Shown: one piece after another, positions 33,698 through 44,228 of the stretch | Layout: each line of letters opens with the position of its first letter | Numbering within the stretch: the stretch's first letter is position 1 | Source of the DNA: Gracilariopsis chorda | Lineage: Eukaryota; Rhodophyta; Florideophyceae; Gracilariales; Gracilariaceae | Direction: 5' to 3' | DNA: 64,000 bases | Assembly (NCBI GenBank): GCA_003194525.1 | Contig: NBIV01000180.1 | Span: 86,751 to 150,750 of the forward strand | Notes under the pieces: generated by a model | Databases searched by the model: none | Seen by the model: the letters and a program-made list of their open reading frames with translations, nothing else | What the model was told of the DNA's origin: nothing | Program-made: the position numbers and the translations under genes

Positions 33698-34684
33698 CTA
33701 TTGTGTAGAAGACTGAAAGATAATTGGGCGTTCTTCACAGCGCAGACAAACATGTGCGAAATACTGATCTAGATCGCCGATACAGATACCAGAGCATTCG
33801 TCATAGTCTAGCGGGAGCACACTCCCGTTTTGGTCATAAGGATGCCACCGTTTCGCATCATTTTCGCCGTACTCTGAGCTTGAGATCGTGAGTAGATGCG
33901 ACATCTTCGCTTCACAGTTTGGGCATTTTGCTTCCGGCCGGTATTGTGAAAAGTGCTCGAAGCCACCTACCTTTGAGCCGGGCGCGACAGAAAACTGCAT
34001 GGCGAAATCGGTCGCGCCGCTGTCGGGGTCTATATTCATGGCCTCAAAGTCCTGGCGCGCGTTCTCACGAACCCAGTTTTCCACTTGTTCCAGTTGGGAT
34101 GCTGTGATCAGCTCTTCAGATAAAGGAAACTCAGTGACGCGCACAGGGTTGAGCGAGCACTCGTGCGGCATGTGAGGGTTGGTGACGGGTACCGTTGGCT
34201 TTGGCATCTCTCCCAGCAGTCGTTGAGCTGACAGTTGAGACACCATTCGCCAGCGGAATGTAGGCAGTGGTAGAAGGAGCGTAAACCCATCATCAAGAGG
34301 TTCGGTGACATTCTGCGACGGGCGGAGGGCCGCCTCCGGATGCAGGTCTTCTGGGCACCAGAGGATCTGGAGCAGGTCGGCGGAGGCGGGGAAGGGCAGC
34401 TCCGGGAAGTTATCACGGCGAAGCTGCAGGACGGGTACGTGGGGAGCGGCGTGGTGAGGGCAGCGAGGCCATTGTTCGGACTGCGGCCAGGCGATACGGC
34501 CACCAAACTTGGAGGCGAAGGGGTCGGGGACGGTTGCGCGCACTGGACGAAGCAGCACGGCAGTACGCGAGACGGGCTCGAGGAAGGGGAAGACGGTGCG
34601 CAGATCAAACGACGGTGTGTAGATCAAGCGCGGGTTGGCGTTGAGCATCGCCATGGAGGATGTACTGTACGTGTAGCAGCGCAA
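33698..34684 (-). CDS. YwqG/DUF1963-like protein (328 aa)
   Basis: The sequence contains SKFGGRIAWPQSEQWPRCPH, then VLQLRRDNFPELPF, then LLQILWCPEDLHPE. This is the run of the DUF1963/YwqG fold: a K-x-G-G-x-P/A-W opening, a hydrophobic Q-L strand and an LLQ-F/W-C strand. The C-terminal third has a CPNCEAKM cysteine pair and ends with a CLRCEERP pair, which fits a paired-cysteine metal site. Function is unknown for this family in eukaryotes. The frame is open from start to stop with no introns. A second Met ten residues in is also possible. Its promoter side faces the intergenic stretch with a MITE. Confidence 0.65.
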   Translation of the reverse strand: MRCYTYSTSSMAMLNANPRLIYTPSFDLRTVFPFLEPVSRTAVLLRPVRATVPDPFASKFGGRIAWPQSEQWPRCPHHAAPHVPVLQLRRDNFPELPFPASADLLQILWCPEDLHPEAALRPSQNVTEPLDDGFTLLLPLPTFRWRMVSQLSAQRLLGEMPKPTVPVTNPHMPHECSLNPVRVTEFPLSEELITASQLEQVENWVRENARQDFEAMNIDPDSGATDFAMQFSVAPGSKVGGFEHFSQYRPEAKCPNCEAKMSHLLTISSSEYGENDAKRWHPYDQNGSVLPLDYDECSGICIGDLDQYFAHVCLRCEERPIIFQSSTQ

Positions 34685-35038
34685 TTGACCTGAGCGATGA
34701 AGAGCTTCGAAAGCACAGTAAGTTAGATAGAACAGTGGTCACGGCTGTCCAAGGCGCATCGAATTTGTGCATGAGCGGTTTTAAGAGCTGGCGATGTCAC
34801 GGCGAAACAAACACCTGCAGCGACTCCGGTGTTCCTTCAAAAAAGAACACGTTCCAGATTTTATCGGGGCTGCGAGGGTAACAAGGTTTTAGGTCAAGAC
34901 TGGCAACGTGCGACGCATTCTCACAATTTCTATAATAAAAAGGGGCCTCTTCTTCAATTTATTCCAAACTTATCCGATGGCCCTATTTCTCCCTGAATAG
35001 AACTTTATTTTAAATTTTGTAATCTTCGCAGACCGTCT
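34685..35038. other. Upstream flank of the YwqG-like gene
   Basis: Short stretch with the 5' region of the minus-strand gene and AT-rich DNA. No further gene is seen. Confidence 0.4.
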
Positions 35039-35168
35039 CATCATCGGCGCAAATGCGCAATGAGCAGCAATCTTGTATTACATGACCATATATATGTGAG
35101 CCGCTATCTCGTATTACATGCATTATAATCTATGATCGTGCTCATTGCGCATTTGCCGAGGTGATAAT
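35039..35168. mobile_element. Small MITE-like element with terminal inverted repeats
   Basis: AAATGCGCAATGAGCA at 35051-35066 is the exact reverse complement of 35139-35154. The pairing extends outward through CGGC and looser matches to about 35039 and 35168. Inside, TTGTATTACATG and TCGTATTACATG form a related direct pair. The ~130 bp length, AT-rich middle and terminal inversion fit a miniature inverted-repeat element. I could not fix the target duplication, so the superfamily is unknown. Confidence 0.65.
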
Positions 35169-35692
35169 ACGTTTTGTCGTATTGTCCACCTGCCACACTT
35201 TATTGTCTGGAACAATTGCTACAGCTTTCTGGTCCACAGAATGGCTTGCAGGAGGCGAAATACCGAACAAAAGGGCTCATGAAGCACTTTTGCGGGTTTT
35301 CGTGGCAACAGTCAGCTCGCGTTTGTGCGTTTAGATCTTGCTGCCGACACAATCGCAACGGCAATATGCGTTCAACAGGAATAACTCAAAAACCGTTCAA
35401 TCTCATCCTTTGTGTGTTCAAGTTGAATCAAAGCTGGATTTACTGCGGCCGGTGGCCTTTTGTTTCTCTCATCACTCCAGGTTTCTTGTTGTCGACTCAT
35501 GGGCCAATTTCATGTAGAATACCAGATTCAGTACAATCCACTATACTCGACTCAGCTTCATTCTATTGCCTCTCCGTTTCTCTATAGTTACTACTTCGTG
35601 ATCTTAGTTGACACCTAAATCTCCAACAATGTTTCCGTCATCAAATGCTTCAAAGCGTTGCACAACTTCATCCACGTATCCACTTTGCTCCA

Positions 35693-35699
35693 TATAAAA
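35693..35699 (+). promoter_or_regulatory. TATA box of the secreted nuclease gene
   Basis: TATAAAA lies about 100 bp before the chosen start codon at 35798. It is the best TATA-type match in the flank; a transcript start near 35725 would leave a ~70-nt leader. Confidence 0.5.
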
Positions 35700-35797
35700 G
35701 TTCCCGACGACCCTCGAGCTTCCCATTCTCCCCAACCAGTCCCCATCAGAGCGAGACCCGCCGTGTTTCAAAAGCTTCTATCCAGCCAACCTCCAAA

Positions 35798-36649
35798 ATG
35801 ATGCACTTCTTTCAGCCGTTTATTGCCGCCCTGCTTCTTTTCCTTCCTATCGCAAGTGGGGCCAGCATACCTGATGAAATCATCACAACAGGTGACAGCA
35901 TCAAATTGAGCAACTTGCAAAGGGTAGTAGTAACTGGTAATCTCAGCATACTGGAGGAAGATGAATTTGACCTTGAAAGTGAAGCCAGAAACTCCGTCGC
36001 TCGTCCCACACGCTTTGCAACCTTTAATGATCAAGCTAACATTAACCGATTTGCTGCTGCGAATATCGCCAACACAGGCGCGGGAATCACCTACACTCAA
36101 GGAAATAATAATAACGGACAAAATATGTTCAATGTTCAGGCAACGCAAGCCACCGTGCGTGTGACAGCAACCAGTTACGCCGCAAGACTTGGTTCCTCAG
36201 CCTATAATAATGGTTGCCCGCCCGGATGGAATGCGATGCTCGCGCAAGTAGGAGGCAACGTTAATCGTGTTCATCGTGGACATCTCGTGCCTCAGCGCCT
36301 CGGAGGATCGGGTCTTGATGTTCGCAACATTGTTGCAATGTACGGGCGCGTGAATTCACGCCATCTCGCTATTTGGGAGAGAATGGTGAACGCTGCTTTT
36401 GACAATAATCTTGTTCCGCAACCCGAATGCATTGAATACCGGTGCATCGCTTACTACGGTGCGGCTGGCAGGGACAGCCCTGATGCTGTTCGTACCACTG
36501 CTTGGCTTATTCGCCCAGGACAACCAAATCGAGTTTGGTTTGATGTGACTATTCCCAATCAACCAAACTTAGCGGGAACGGCTGCACATATTCATATTGA
36601 TGACACGGCTAATATGTTCCCGTCATTGAACAACCGTGGTCGCCCGTAA
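35798..36649 (+). CDS. Secreted DNA/RNA non-specific endonuclease (283 aa)
   Basis: From Met 35798 the protein starts with a signal peptide (FFQPFIAALLLFLPIASGAS, cleavage likely after ~22). The mature part is Asn/Ala-rich. It then carries an endonuclease_NS_2-type core: VHRGHLVPQRLGG with the catalytic His of the H-x-x-x(n)-N/H metal site, DVRNIVAMYGRVN, and the Asn/Glu helix IWERMVNAA. Members hydrolyse DNA and RNA with a divalent metal, outside the cell or in a vacuole. The cysteine pair CIEYRC may form a disulphide. Eukaryotic copies are patchy and relatives are common in bacteria, so transfer is possible. Open and intact. An in-frame Met at 35645 would hide the signal peptide, so I reject it. 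Confidence 0.78.
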   Translation: MMHFFQPFIAALLLFLPIASGASIPDEIITTGDSIKLSNLQRVVVTGNLSILEEDEFDLESEARNSVARPTRFATFNDQANINRFAAANIANTGAGITYTQGNNNNGQNMFNVQATQATVRVTATSYAARLGSSAYNNGCPPGWNAMLAQVGGNVNRVHRGHLVPQRLGGSGLDVRNIVAMYGRVNSRHLAIWERMVNAAFDNNLVPQPECIEYRCIAYYGAAGRDSPDAVRTTAWLIRPGQPNRVWFDVTIPNQPNLAGTAAHIHIDDTANMFPSLNNRGRP

Positions 36650-37640
36650 GCTCCGCAGAATGGTAGTTGTTAAAGAACAGGAGTTGGCACAGTAGAGCGT
36701 GAAAGACGATGTTGGCTACGAAGATATTTTGTGGTTTTTTCTGCCCTTCGGGGTGAGAACGATGTCCAAAACATCTACAGACTAGTACCTTGCAGCGTCT
36801 TGATTACTGGTTTTCATACTTGTCAAGTACTATGAGTTTCATCGGCATTGCTTGTACATGATACTCTCGATAATAAACTAGGTTCTAGCAAAACTGCCTT
36901 ATCTAACCATAGAAGGTTAGGTTAGTTGATTCACCTCGCAGCTACGTGATTTTCGCCAGAGGCTCTGGTTTTCCTATGGAAGAAGCGACTAGTCTTGTTG
37001 GCTACGTTGCGTTGCAACAAGCGTTCCAACAGTTAGACGTTGTACGAGATTGGCGCAAAGGCGGTGAAAATGCGCCATACATGATCAAGGCAGGCAGGGA
37101 AAAAAGGTACAAGCAGCACCAAACTACCTAGACTGGTGATTTGAAGGTTGCTGGAAGGTTATGGACCTAATGTGGCTGGTGGACACCAGGGACGAGTACT
37201 ACGACAGATAGTTTGAGTCCACTGAGGATGAGAAACACTGGTGTTGATCTGTAGACAGTTGCCTCAAGGGATCAACACCAAACAGGGTAATCCCTTGACG
37301 ATGTTCGAGATTGTAGATACGACTAAGTACCAGTAATAGATACTTTACGGCTATAAAAGCATTAGAATAGGAACCAGCGACTAGAAGTAAAAGAGTCAAG
37401 CCTCAACAACCCATTCCTTGCCTTCCCTACTCATCTCTTTGCATACCACCACGCAGTTGTTTTAAGACGTTGTAAACCTCTGATTCAGTCATTCTCATGA
37501 TAAATATCCTAGCAGTCAGTCAGTCATGAATACAGGCCTGCAAAAGGATTACTTTCGGCTACAACTCACTTCTATTTTCCATAATACCTATTGTAACACA
37601 GACGTATCTGTATAGCCACGAATACATTCTACACGCTTCA
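36650..37640. other. Intergenic, no gene seen
   Basis: AT-rich 3' flank of the nuclease gene running into LINE-derived DNA. Open stretches are under 70 codons. The 5' part of the LINE copy is missing, so some of this may be unrecognisable element sequence. Confidence 0.35.
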
Positions 37641-38909
37641 CTACACGCGTTTATCTCCGATAGGGTAGAACAAGCAAGTTACATTTATGTCTGCACAGTG
37701 CTCGAAAGACGACAAACCAGGAACCCAAATAGCCACCACCATCCAGCTACTACAAGAACTGCCAAAAGCCAAGTTCGAAGTGTGGTGCGAGGGCTCGGTC
37801 GGTAAACCTGAAGCTCCAAGCCAAAGGCTATACGGGCAGCGGTTGAATGGGATGAGGGGTGGTATTGCGGAACAGTCCACTACCCAGGTGTAGACAATTC
37901 AATACACGAATGCGTTGCAAAGTATCACGAGACCTTTGATGTAATGCCATCGTTCTGGATTGACTACGATGACGGCTTCCAAATGGCATACAGGTACGAC
38001 GCTGAAAATGGAAAAGGAACTGACATCGACAATCACGCGTTGCGCATCTTGATGTTGACACCCACTACCGTTGCCGCCGGAGCATATGAAATTTGGGAAA
38101 AATGGTATAGACAGGCCCGTTGGCAACGTCAAGCCTGCAGGGATTAACGTTTGCTCTTATACAGCCGAAATCACTGCTATGACAGCAGCAGTACAAGCGT
38201 TAACCCCGATCACAAACGAAGTAATTCGAATATTCACGGACTCACAGGCTATCGTTGCAGCTTTGCAGGGTAGTATGAAGCGTCAAGCAAGGCACCTCCA
38301 ATTTCTGGCACATGCTCTTAGTGATTTGAGCGCCATAAACAAATTGTACGTCAGCTGGATACCAAGTCACTGCGGGACAACTCGCAATGAACGCGTGGAC
38401 TGCTTGGCAAAATATGGACTTAGTTTGCCGATGTAGGAGCAAGTACGAGTTCCAATCAATATGATAGATGTTAGAGCGGCTTTGTCGTTGTCTATTAGGG
38501 GAAAAAGGCTTCTTCAGCATTGGCCTGCGTTTGTTACTTGCGAAAGGGATGCACGAAAGGCTGAAGTAACGTTTGCACAATTCTACACCAAACACGTTTC
38601 CACCCCTACATCCTGTGGCGACGTTTCTCGAAAACAGAACCTTGAGATGTGACTGTGGAACGAACGTGAAGAAAGACTGTGAGCACGTTGTGTACCGATG
38701 CCCTCGAACAAATGCAGCCCGTAGAGAGATGTTAGCTGATCTCCCAAGAAAATGTAGGGAGAGTATACAGCAGTTAATCCGACATGAGCCACCAGAAGTT
38801 CTTGGCCTTTCTGAAAAGAGAAAGCTTTTACTGAAAGCTCTCCTTCAGCTTAGTAATAGAAAGCTGTTGTCCACAATAAAGAAGAAGAAGAAGAAGAAGA
38901 AGAAGAAGC
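37641..38909 (+). pseudogene. 5'-truncated non-LTR retrotransposon (RNase H and zinc tail)
   Basis: 37687-37893 and 38071-38436 together read as an RNase H domain: EVWCEGSV (first acidic residue changed from D-G-S), SYTAEITAMTAAVQAL (Glu), RIFTDSQAIVAALQ (Asp), and then YVSWIPSHCGTTRNERVDCLA with the histidine and final Asp. After a frame change, 38573 on has the C-terminal zinc-like motif CDCGTNVKKDCEHVVYRCP. The element ends in (AAG)n. RNase H next to a C-H-C tail is the 3' end of non-LTR elements. RT and endonuclease parts are gone, the usual result of incomplete reverse transcription at insertion. Confidence 0.8.
38880..38908. repeat. (AAG)n microsatellite at LINE 3' end
   Basis: Near-perfect AAG triplet run of about nine units following the LINE tail. 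Many LINEs end in a simple repeat, which marks the insertion end. Confidence 0.9.
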
Positions 38910-41249
38910 ATCTTCTAGATGTGTCGGTCGTAGCAGTACAACCCTACAAAGAAGGTGATGTAACACTGAAACTGGAGAGGCGGCACGATGGAAGGTCTGG
39001 CTGGTTCTGAGGAGAGAACGCCAGACTTCATCTCCTTTAATAGAGTCTAATGGCTACAATCAATACATCTAGAAGATCCTGACACTACATTACGGGACAC
39101 TAACGTCGGAGACAGAGCTTGTAGTCTGTCTTCGACTGAGCTCCGTGGCCCTACAGGTACGTCTGTGTTACAGGTGAAGCCTGGTGTTCTTTACAAAGAA
39201 CCAGCCATACCTTTCATCATATGGCTTTCTCAGCTTCAGTGATGCAACTATAACCAGAACAGAGTGCATCAGAACACATGTTTAGAATTAAGTCCTTGCA
39301 GTTGGGTGTTCTTTATAGGTCTGCTTTCGGATCTACGTGTATAATTGGGCGAACATAAACACATCTTGCTCCTGCAAGTGCATTCTGAATGCTTCTTAAT
39401 GTCTCAGAAAAGCGCCATGCGCTTCGAACTGCCCGCTGGGTCTTCAAATTTACAAAAGCAAGGAGTTCTATGGTTACAATTTATTTCCCTTGGTTGATAC
39501 AAAAAGGTTGTGTAATGCCTTCTTATGAAGTAATAAAATAGATTTTGTAGAAAGCAAAGCACATTTACCGAATGTACCCAGAATTCTTGATATTTCGCAG
39601 ATGGCGCTTCCACGAATATCTTTGTTTGAGCAACCATCAACCACTATGAAAAAGCGGGGTTGTTCTAACTGCCGAACCACCCGCCGGATTTTTTCCGATC
39701 AGTAATCATGCAAGTTCTGTAGCATTTCTCATACCTCGAATGACTTGTGTCAAGGTGCTAAGCCGGTTCATTACTATCGTGATATCTGTGGACTGTTGTC
39801 CCAAAGTTATCTCATATAAAGGTTGCTCTAAACTTATCTTAGATACGCCCCGAGAAACGAGCCCCGTATTTCACTGTCCTTCGCATGTTCTCGTAGTGTG
39901 CAGGTCCTTCCCACTCCTCCTACACCTGAACTTCTTTTCACCTTCGAAAATGTCACAAAGTGTTCTAGTACTCGTGTACATCTTTCAAATCGATTACGAA
40001 GTACCCTCGCTTTCGATCTACCCTCAAACTCAACCGCTTCCCCATTTTCATCCTTGGAGTGATAGTCTAAAGCCAGATGCTCTGGAGCTATGGCAACAGC
40101 ATTTGCTTCAGTAATAGCCTTGACTGTTGAGCATTGTTCGGTCAACAATTGGACGTTGCCTTGATAATCCGTTTCACATTTCCTGATACCTCAATTTCAG
40201 CGCTCATCTCTCATCCGAGCCATATCCTCTTCTAATTTCTTGTGAAGAGCATTAAGACGTATGTATCACGAACCACAGAAGAAAACGCTCCAGTGCAATT
40301 GCTTAGCTGCTCCAAGAAAAGGAGTTTCAGTTTCTTTAGGTCTTTTCTCATACTTCCAAGTATTGCGTGAATCATAATATGAAGGATACATATTGTAAGA
40401 CCAACACGTATTTATCTTGCAACACTGTGCATGAATATGGCTTTGGACGAGTCCTAGACAAAGGGCTTCTCCAAACGAAATTTTCCAAATTGCCAACGAA
40501 GATTGATCAAACAAATGGACATGAGTTGCCCGCAAGAGTTGGCAAAGATCCCTATAACCCTTATCCTTGTTCAGAGAAGCGCTATCTGAGTTACACTTTT
40601 CATGCTGTCGTATCGGGTTTTGAGAAGCCTCCGGTGGCTTTACATGGCAAACGGCTTAATTGCCTTCCAAAATTACTGCTGAAAACATAATCATTTCTTC
40701 ATATTCTTTTGTCGGGAAGTCTTACCATTTTCTAATCTGTCGCAAAAACATGAGAACACCATCTTTCCAAGCTTAATGCATAACAGATATGATTCTTATC
40801 TTTCTCAGGGCGCTTTATGTCTCTCTTTTCTTTGGTACTTGTTTCGGAGAGTAGCTTTTCGTCTCCGCTACCAGAGAGGCGAGTTTGATTGCGAAATACG
40901 TATAACTCACAGAGTATGAAAACGACCCTACTGCCTCAGACCTTCACAAACCCTTGAGTTCATCGGTTAGGAACCCCATAGATTCATGACTTTAGCGCCA
41001 TTAATTATTCGTTGTCCTATGTTTCCACGGCAACAATGACATGCGCAGGCGCGTGGCCCCCCCAATCCAGTTGGCAGGTGTGTGTGTAGGTTAATAGACT
41101 TTATGCAGCGGGATGTTCCTTTTCTTTCGGGGACCATGACTTCGAACGCGTTTTGTTCGCATTTCAACCCCCCTCCAGCGCTTGTGGAGACATCAGCATA
41201 ACCCTGCCGCTCTTCTGATTCCACCGACTCGTCTGCAAAACATTCCGCA
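38910..41249. other. Intergenic, no convincing gene
   Basis: 2.3 kb without a supported gene. The best open stretches are minus-strand 39834-40148 (104 codons, charged, possibly the end of a coiled coil), plus-strand 40367-40690 and plus-strand 39740-40114. None has a recognisable domain. The last ~200 bp are presumably the promoter of the ZZ-finger gene. Confidence 0.35.
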
Positions 41250-42755
41250 ATGGCAGCGATTGCCACATCCCAGGAGCACTCTGTTCGGGCAGTCGGCACC
41301 GAAGTTACTGTTCCGAACTATGATGTTTGCCGCTTGTCATATTATCTTAACTGCTGCACACTGGGCTGCGGAGTTGATATCATTGTCGATGATCTTGTCG
41401 ATTTTCGGAACGCACACACTCTGCCTCAACACCGACAAGATGCAATATATGAACTGGCAACGGACGAATTCAAAATTTCGGAAGTGTTGGACAAGACAAT
41501 TTTTCTCGATGAGGAAGGGGATTTGTGCGAGGACAGGGATAATGAATTCCTGGAGCTGAAGCAAGTCACCAATATCCTGGCCATCAGCTCCTCTGCGACT
41601 CTTGGTGGTAAGCAGGTACAAGTGACCAAAGTGATGGTTTTCAGGCCCAGGTGGCTGAAGCACAACTACTATGAACCGCTAAACCGGCGGCAGGGCAGGA
41701 CGGCGATTTCTAAGTCAGTTCAGGTTCTTGCGAGACTGCTCGAAGATATCGTCGTCGAAGATGTGACCGAAAGCAAGTCCGACCACTGTGCTCATTGCAA
41801 AGGCTTGGATGGCAATTGTGCCTGCAAGAGGGGGTGTGCGCCGCAGAATTCGACAAAATGTTCGGCTGTACATCATTGCAACCACTGCAAAGGGTTTGAA
41901 GGAGGAGCATGTGCTTGCAAGAACGGATGCCCTAAGAGTGAATACAGCAAGTGCGCTGTGGTTCATGAATCAATAGTATGCGACTCATGTAAGGCAGAGG
42001 GCTTGCAAGGGAAGCGGTACAAGTGCGAGAAGTGCTTCAATTATGATTTATGCGAGGATTGCTACCAAGCTGGTAAGCATGAGACGACGCATCCATTTTC
42101 TATGATTGAACGCATTGGTTCAAGACCTATCCATCAGATACCAAGAAAAGAACCGACTAAGCAAAATGACAGCATGCAACAACAAGCGCACAATGCAGAT
42201 CGATCTTCGAACTGTTCAACTTCCCTATTCCCAACTCAGCAAACTGTGGTTCATGCAAGCACACTACGAGGCGATGGGCAAAACAGTTTACGTTCTTTCA
42301 TCGGCGAAACGATGTCTATCGCAGAAATGAAGGGCTATCTCGAGAATAACGGGGTGAGTTACGTAGGTGCAACGGAGAAAAGAGAACTCAAAAAGCTTGT
42401 ATGGGAAACGCAAGTAGAATCCATGAGTGCTGGAGAGCTAAAGGCATTCATGGACACGCAGGGCATTACTACTGCAGCGCAATGTAGTGTGCTTGAAGAA
42501 CGCAGAGCTGCAAAGGCTGCGTTTGAGACAATTCAGAGCACGGAGCAAAGCCGTCAGAAGTCGAGACCGTCTTTCTGTGCTGGAGATCGCGTGTACCTTG
42601 TTGGGTTGAAGAAGCAGAGTATGAATGGAAAGCTTGCAACTGTTGTAACGAACGAGCTCGTAAACGGGAGGGTGCAGGTGCAACTGGTGGGCAGTAAACA
42701 GCGGTTTAACGTTAAGGTTGAAAACCTAGAACTTTCATCAGAAGACCTCGACTGA
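41250..42755 (+). CDS. Cysteine-rich ZZ-type zinc finger protein (501 aa)
   Basis: Residues ~1-175 form an unrecognised domain. Two similar cysteine-rich modules follow at about 180-205 and 210-235 (HCAHCKGLDGNCACKRGC and HCNHCKGFEGGACACKNGC), which read as an internal duplication. Residues about 244-290 are a ZZ zinc finger: CDSCKAEGLQGKRYKCEKC, then DLCEDCY, then H....H. After a Gln/Asn/Ser-rich linker comes a helical pair repeat (MSIAEMKGYLENNGVSY and MSAGELKAFMDTQGITT, about 355-420). The end is an SH3-like strand set (GDRVYLVGLKKQSMNGKLA) of the kind common in algal proteins. ZZ fingers bind proteins or histone tails. Intact; exact role unknown. Confidence 0.75.
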   Translation: MAAIATSQEHSVRAVGTEVTVPNYDVCRLSYYLNCCTLGCGVDIIVDDLVDFRNAHTLPQHRQDAIYELATDEFKISEVLDKTIFLDEEGDLCEDRDNEFLELKQVTNILAISSSATLGGKQVQVTKVMVFRPRWLKHNYYEPLNRRQGRTAISKSVQVLARLLEDIVVEDVTESKSDHCAHCKGLDGNCACKRGCAPQNSTKCSAVHHCNHCKGFEGGACACKNGCPKSEYSKCAVVHESIVCDSCKAEGLQGKRYKCEKCFNYDLCEDCYQAGKHETTHPFSMIERIGSRPIHQIPRKEPTKQNDSMQQQAHNADRSSNCSTSLFPTQQTVVHASTLRGDGQNSLRSFIGETMSIAEMKGYLENNGVSYVGATEKRELKKLVWETQVESMSAGELKAFMDTQGITTAAQCSVLEERRAAKAAFETIQSTEQSRQKSRPSFCAGDRVYLVGLKKQSMNGKLATVVTNELVNGRVQVQLVGSKQRFNVKVENLELSSEDLD

Positions 42756-44228
42756 CAGCTTCAGGAGGTAAAGAGGATAGGTATCGTGAGACATGAAGAA
42801 GGGTATTGTGTCCAGCTTAGAGAGCCCGGATGGGGAAGAGGCGTTTGCACGATTCGATGCAAAATACAGGGGTCGCGCTACCCTTCATTGCGGTCATATA
42901 AATATCGAAACACTCGCAGAAAGATTTTATAGGAGGCCTGTGGGCGCCATCACGAGACGGTGACGCAAGGGGCCAAAATAAATGACAAATTAGCCTAACA
43001 AAGGTATTCCTCGTAGCTCGAGGCCCCAAAAAGATGAAACGACACGAAAAAAAGATCAAACGAACAACCAATGCAGGGACCAAAAGGACTCAACCTGCAA
43101 CGATAACAACAAATGCAAAAGGAGAGCACAAGGTTCAATCCAAATACAAACTTCTTGATACGTCTTGAAACGGCGCACAACCCAGGAATTATTTCGAAGG
43201 TCACTAGGAGTCAGACTCCCGGCTTTCGGTAAGACACTGCGGATATGAAGTGATTTATGGAGCCTACCTACTTCTGCACCAACCAAAAGCAGGTGCGTAC
43301 AATCCTTACAGAACTTCCAAAAGAGAAGTACTAAGAGCGGAATATGCTTTCACTCTATACTCAATCTGGTCCTTTGCAGGAAAGGTTGCACGGCACGTCA
43401 CCTGCAGACAGCTTCCCGTCAAGCACCTCCATCCGGAAACCACCAGGTTTTTCGAATGTCACCGTTATCCGAGCAAAGCTCCGGTGGGGGCTCATAGATG
43501 ACAGAAGCGCCTTTGGTACACACTACTTGTCTCCCGTCCACGCCAAGGGCGCTTCAACCGGTCTCAGCGACGGTTATGCCCCACTCCTAAGTATGAAAAA
43601 AGCGACAAGCGCCTCACTAAGTGTGGTTGAGAGTTGATGGTTGATAGTAAAAGTTGAGAGAGTTGTGGGGGTGAGGACTTTATATGTGGTTCTTCTTGAG
43701 ATGAGTCCAGAACGAAGTTCGGGACTCAACTTACCATTTTGTAGAGCCAAAAAGCATGCAAAAGAACACAGAAACGCATTACTACTTTCTAATTACTCAT
43801 GTGTGCGTCTAGGTTACTCCATTGGCGTCCAGAAGCCTCTGGAGCTGCGCACTAACCAATAGTAATTTGGCAACTGCATCACCAAAATACAGTGGTAATG
43901 CTAGGCCAGCGAAGCTTACAATGCTCCAGACACTGCTGGAGCACTCTACACCTGTGTTCCAGCAGCGCTGGAACACCCTACCAATTTCGCGACCGAAAAG
44001 GCCCGTATAACTAAGGGCCGTTCTATGACTTTCTTTAAGCGGAAACAGTGAACGGGAAATCTGAAGACGTCCAATAAAACGACAGCACGTTGCAAGACCT
44101 GGAAGCCAAATTTCGTTTCCGTCTGCAGCTCAAACGTTTCCGCAGTCATGTCAACAACATTTAAACTCACCTGCATGCTCTTGTTTAGTGAGTAGGCTCC
44201 TACAAATCACTTTCGACATCATACCAAG
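42756..44228. other. Intergenic, no gene seen
   Basis: 1.5 kb between two plus-strand genes. Open stretches on both strands stay below 100 codons with no recognisable motif. Two small hairpins lie at 43922-43976. Confidence 0.4.
43922..43976. repeat. Two adjacent hairpins sharing a CTGGA stem motif
   Basis: TGCTCCAG (43922-43929) pairs with CTGGAGCA (43936-43943). GTGTTCCAGC (43954-43963) pairs with GCTGGAACAC (43967-43976) around a 3-nt loop. Both are perfect stems about 250 bp upstream of the next start codon. Confidence 0.75.

Noticed and set aside
38880..38915. Poly-lysine stretch in the LINE tail frame read as a nuclear localisation signal
   Set aside because: It is a translation of the (AAG)n microsatellite that ends the element.
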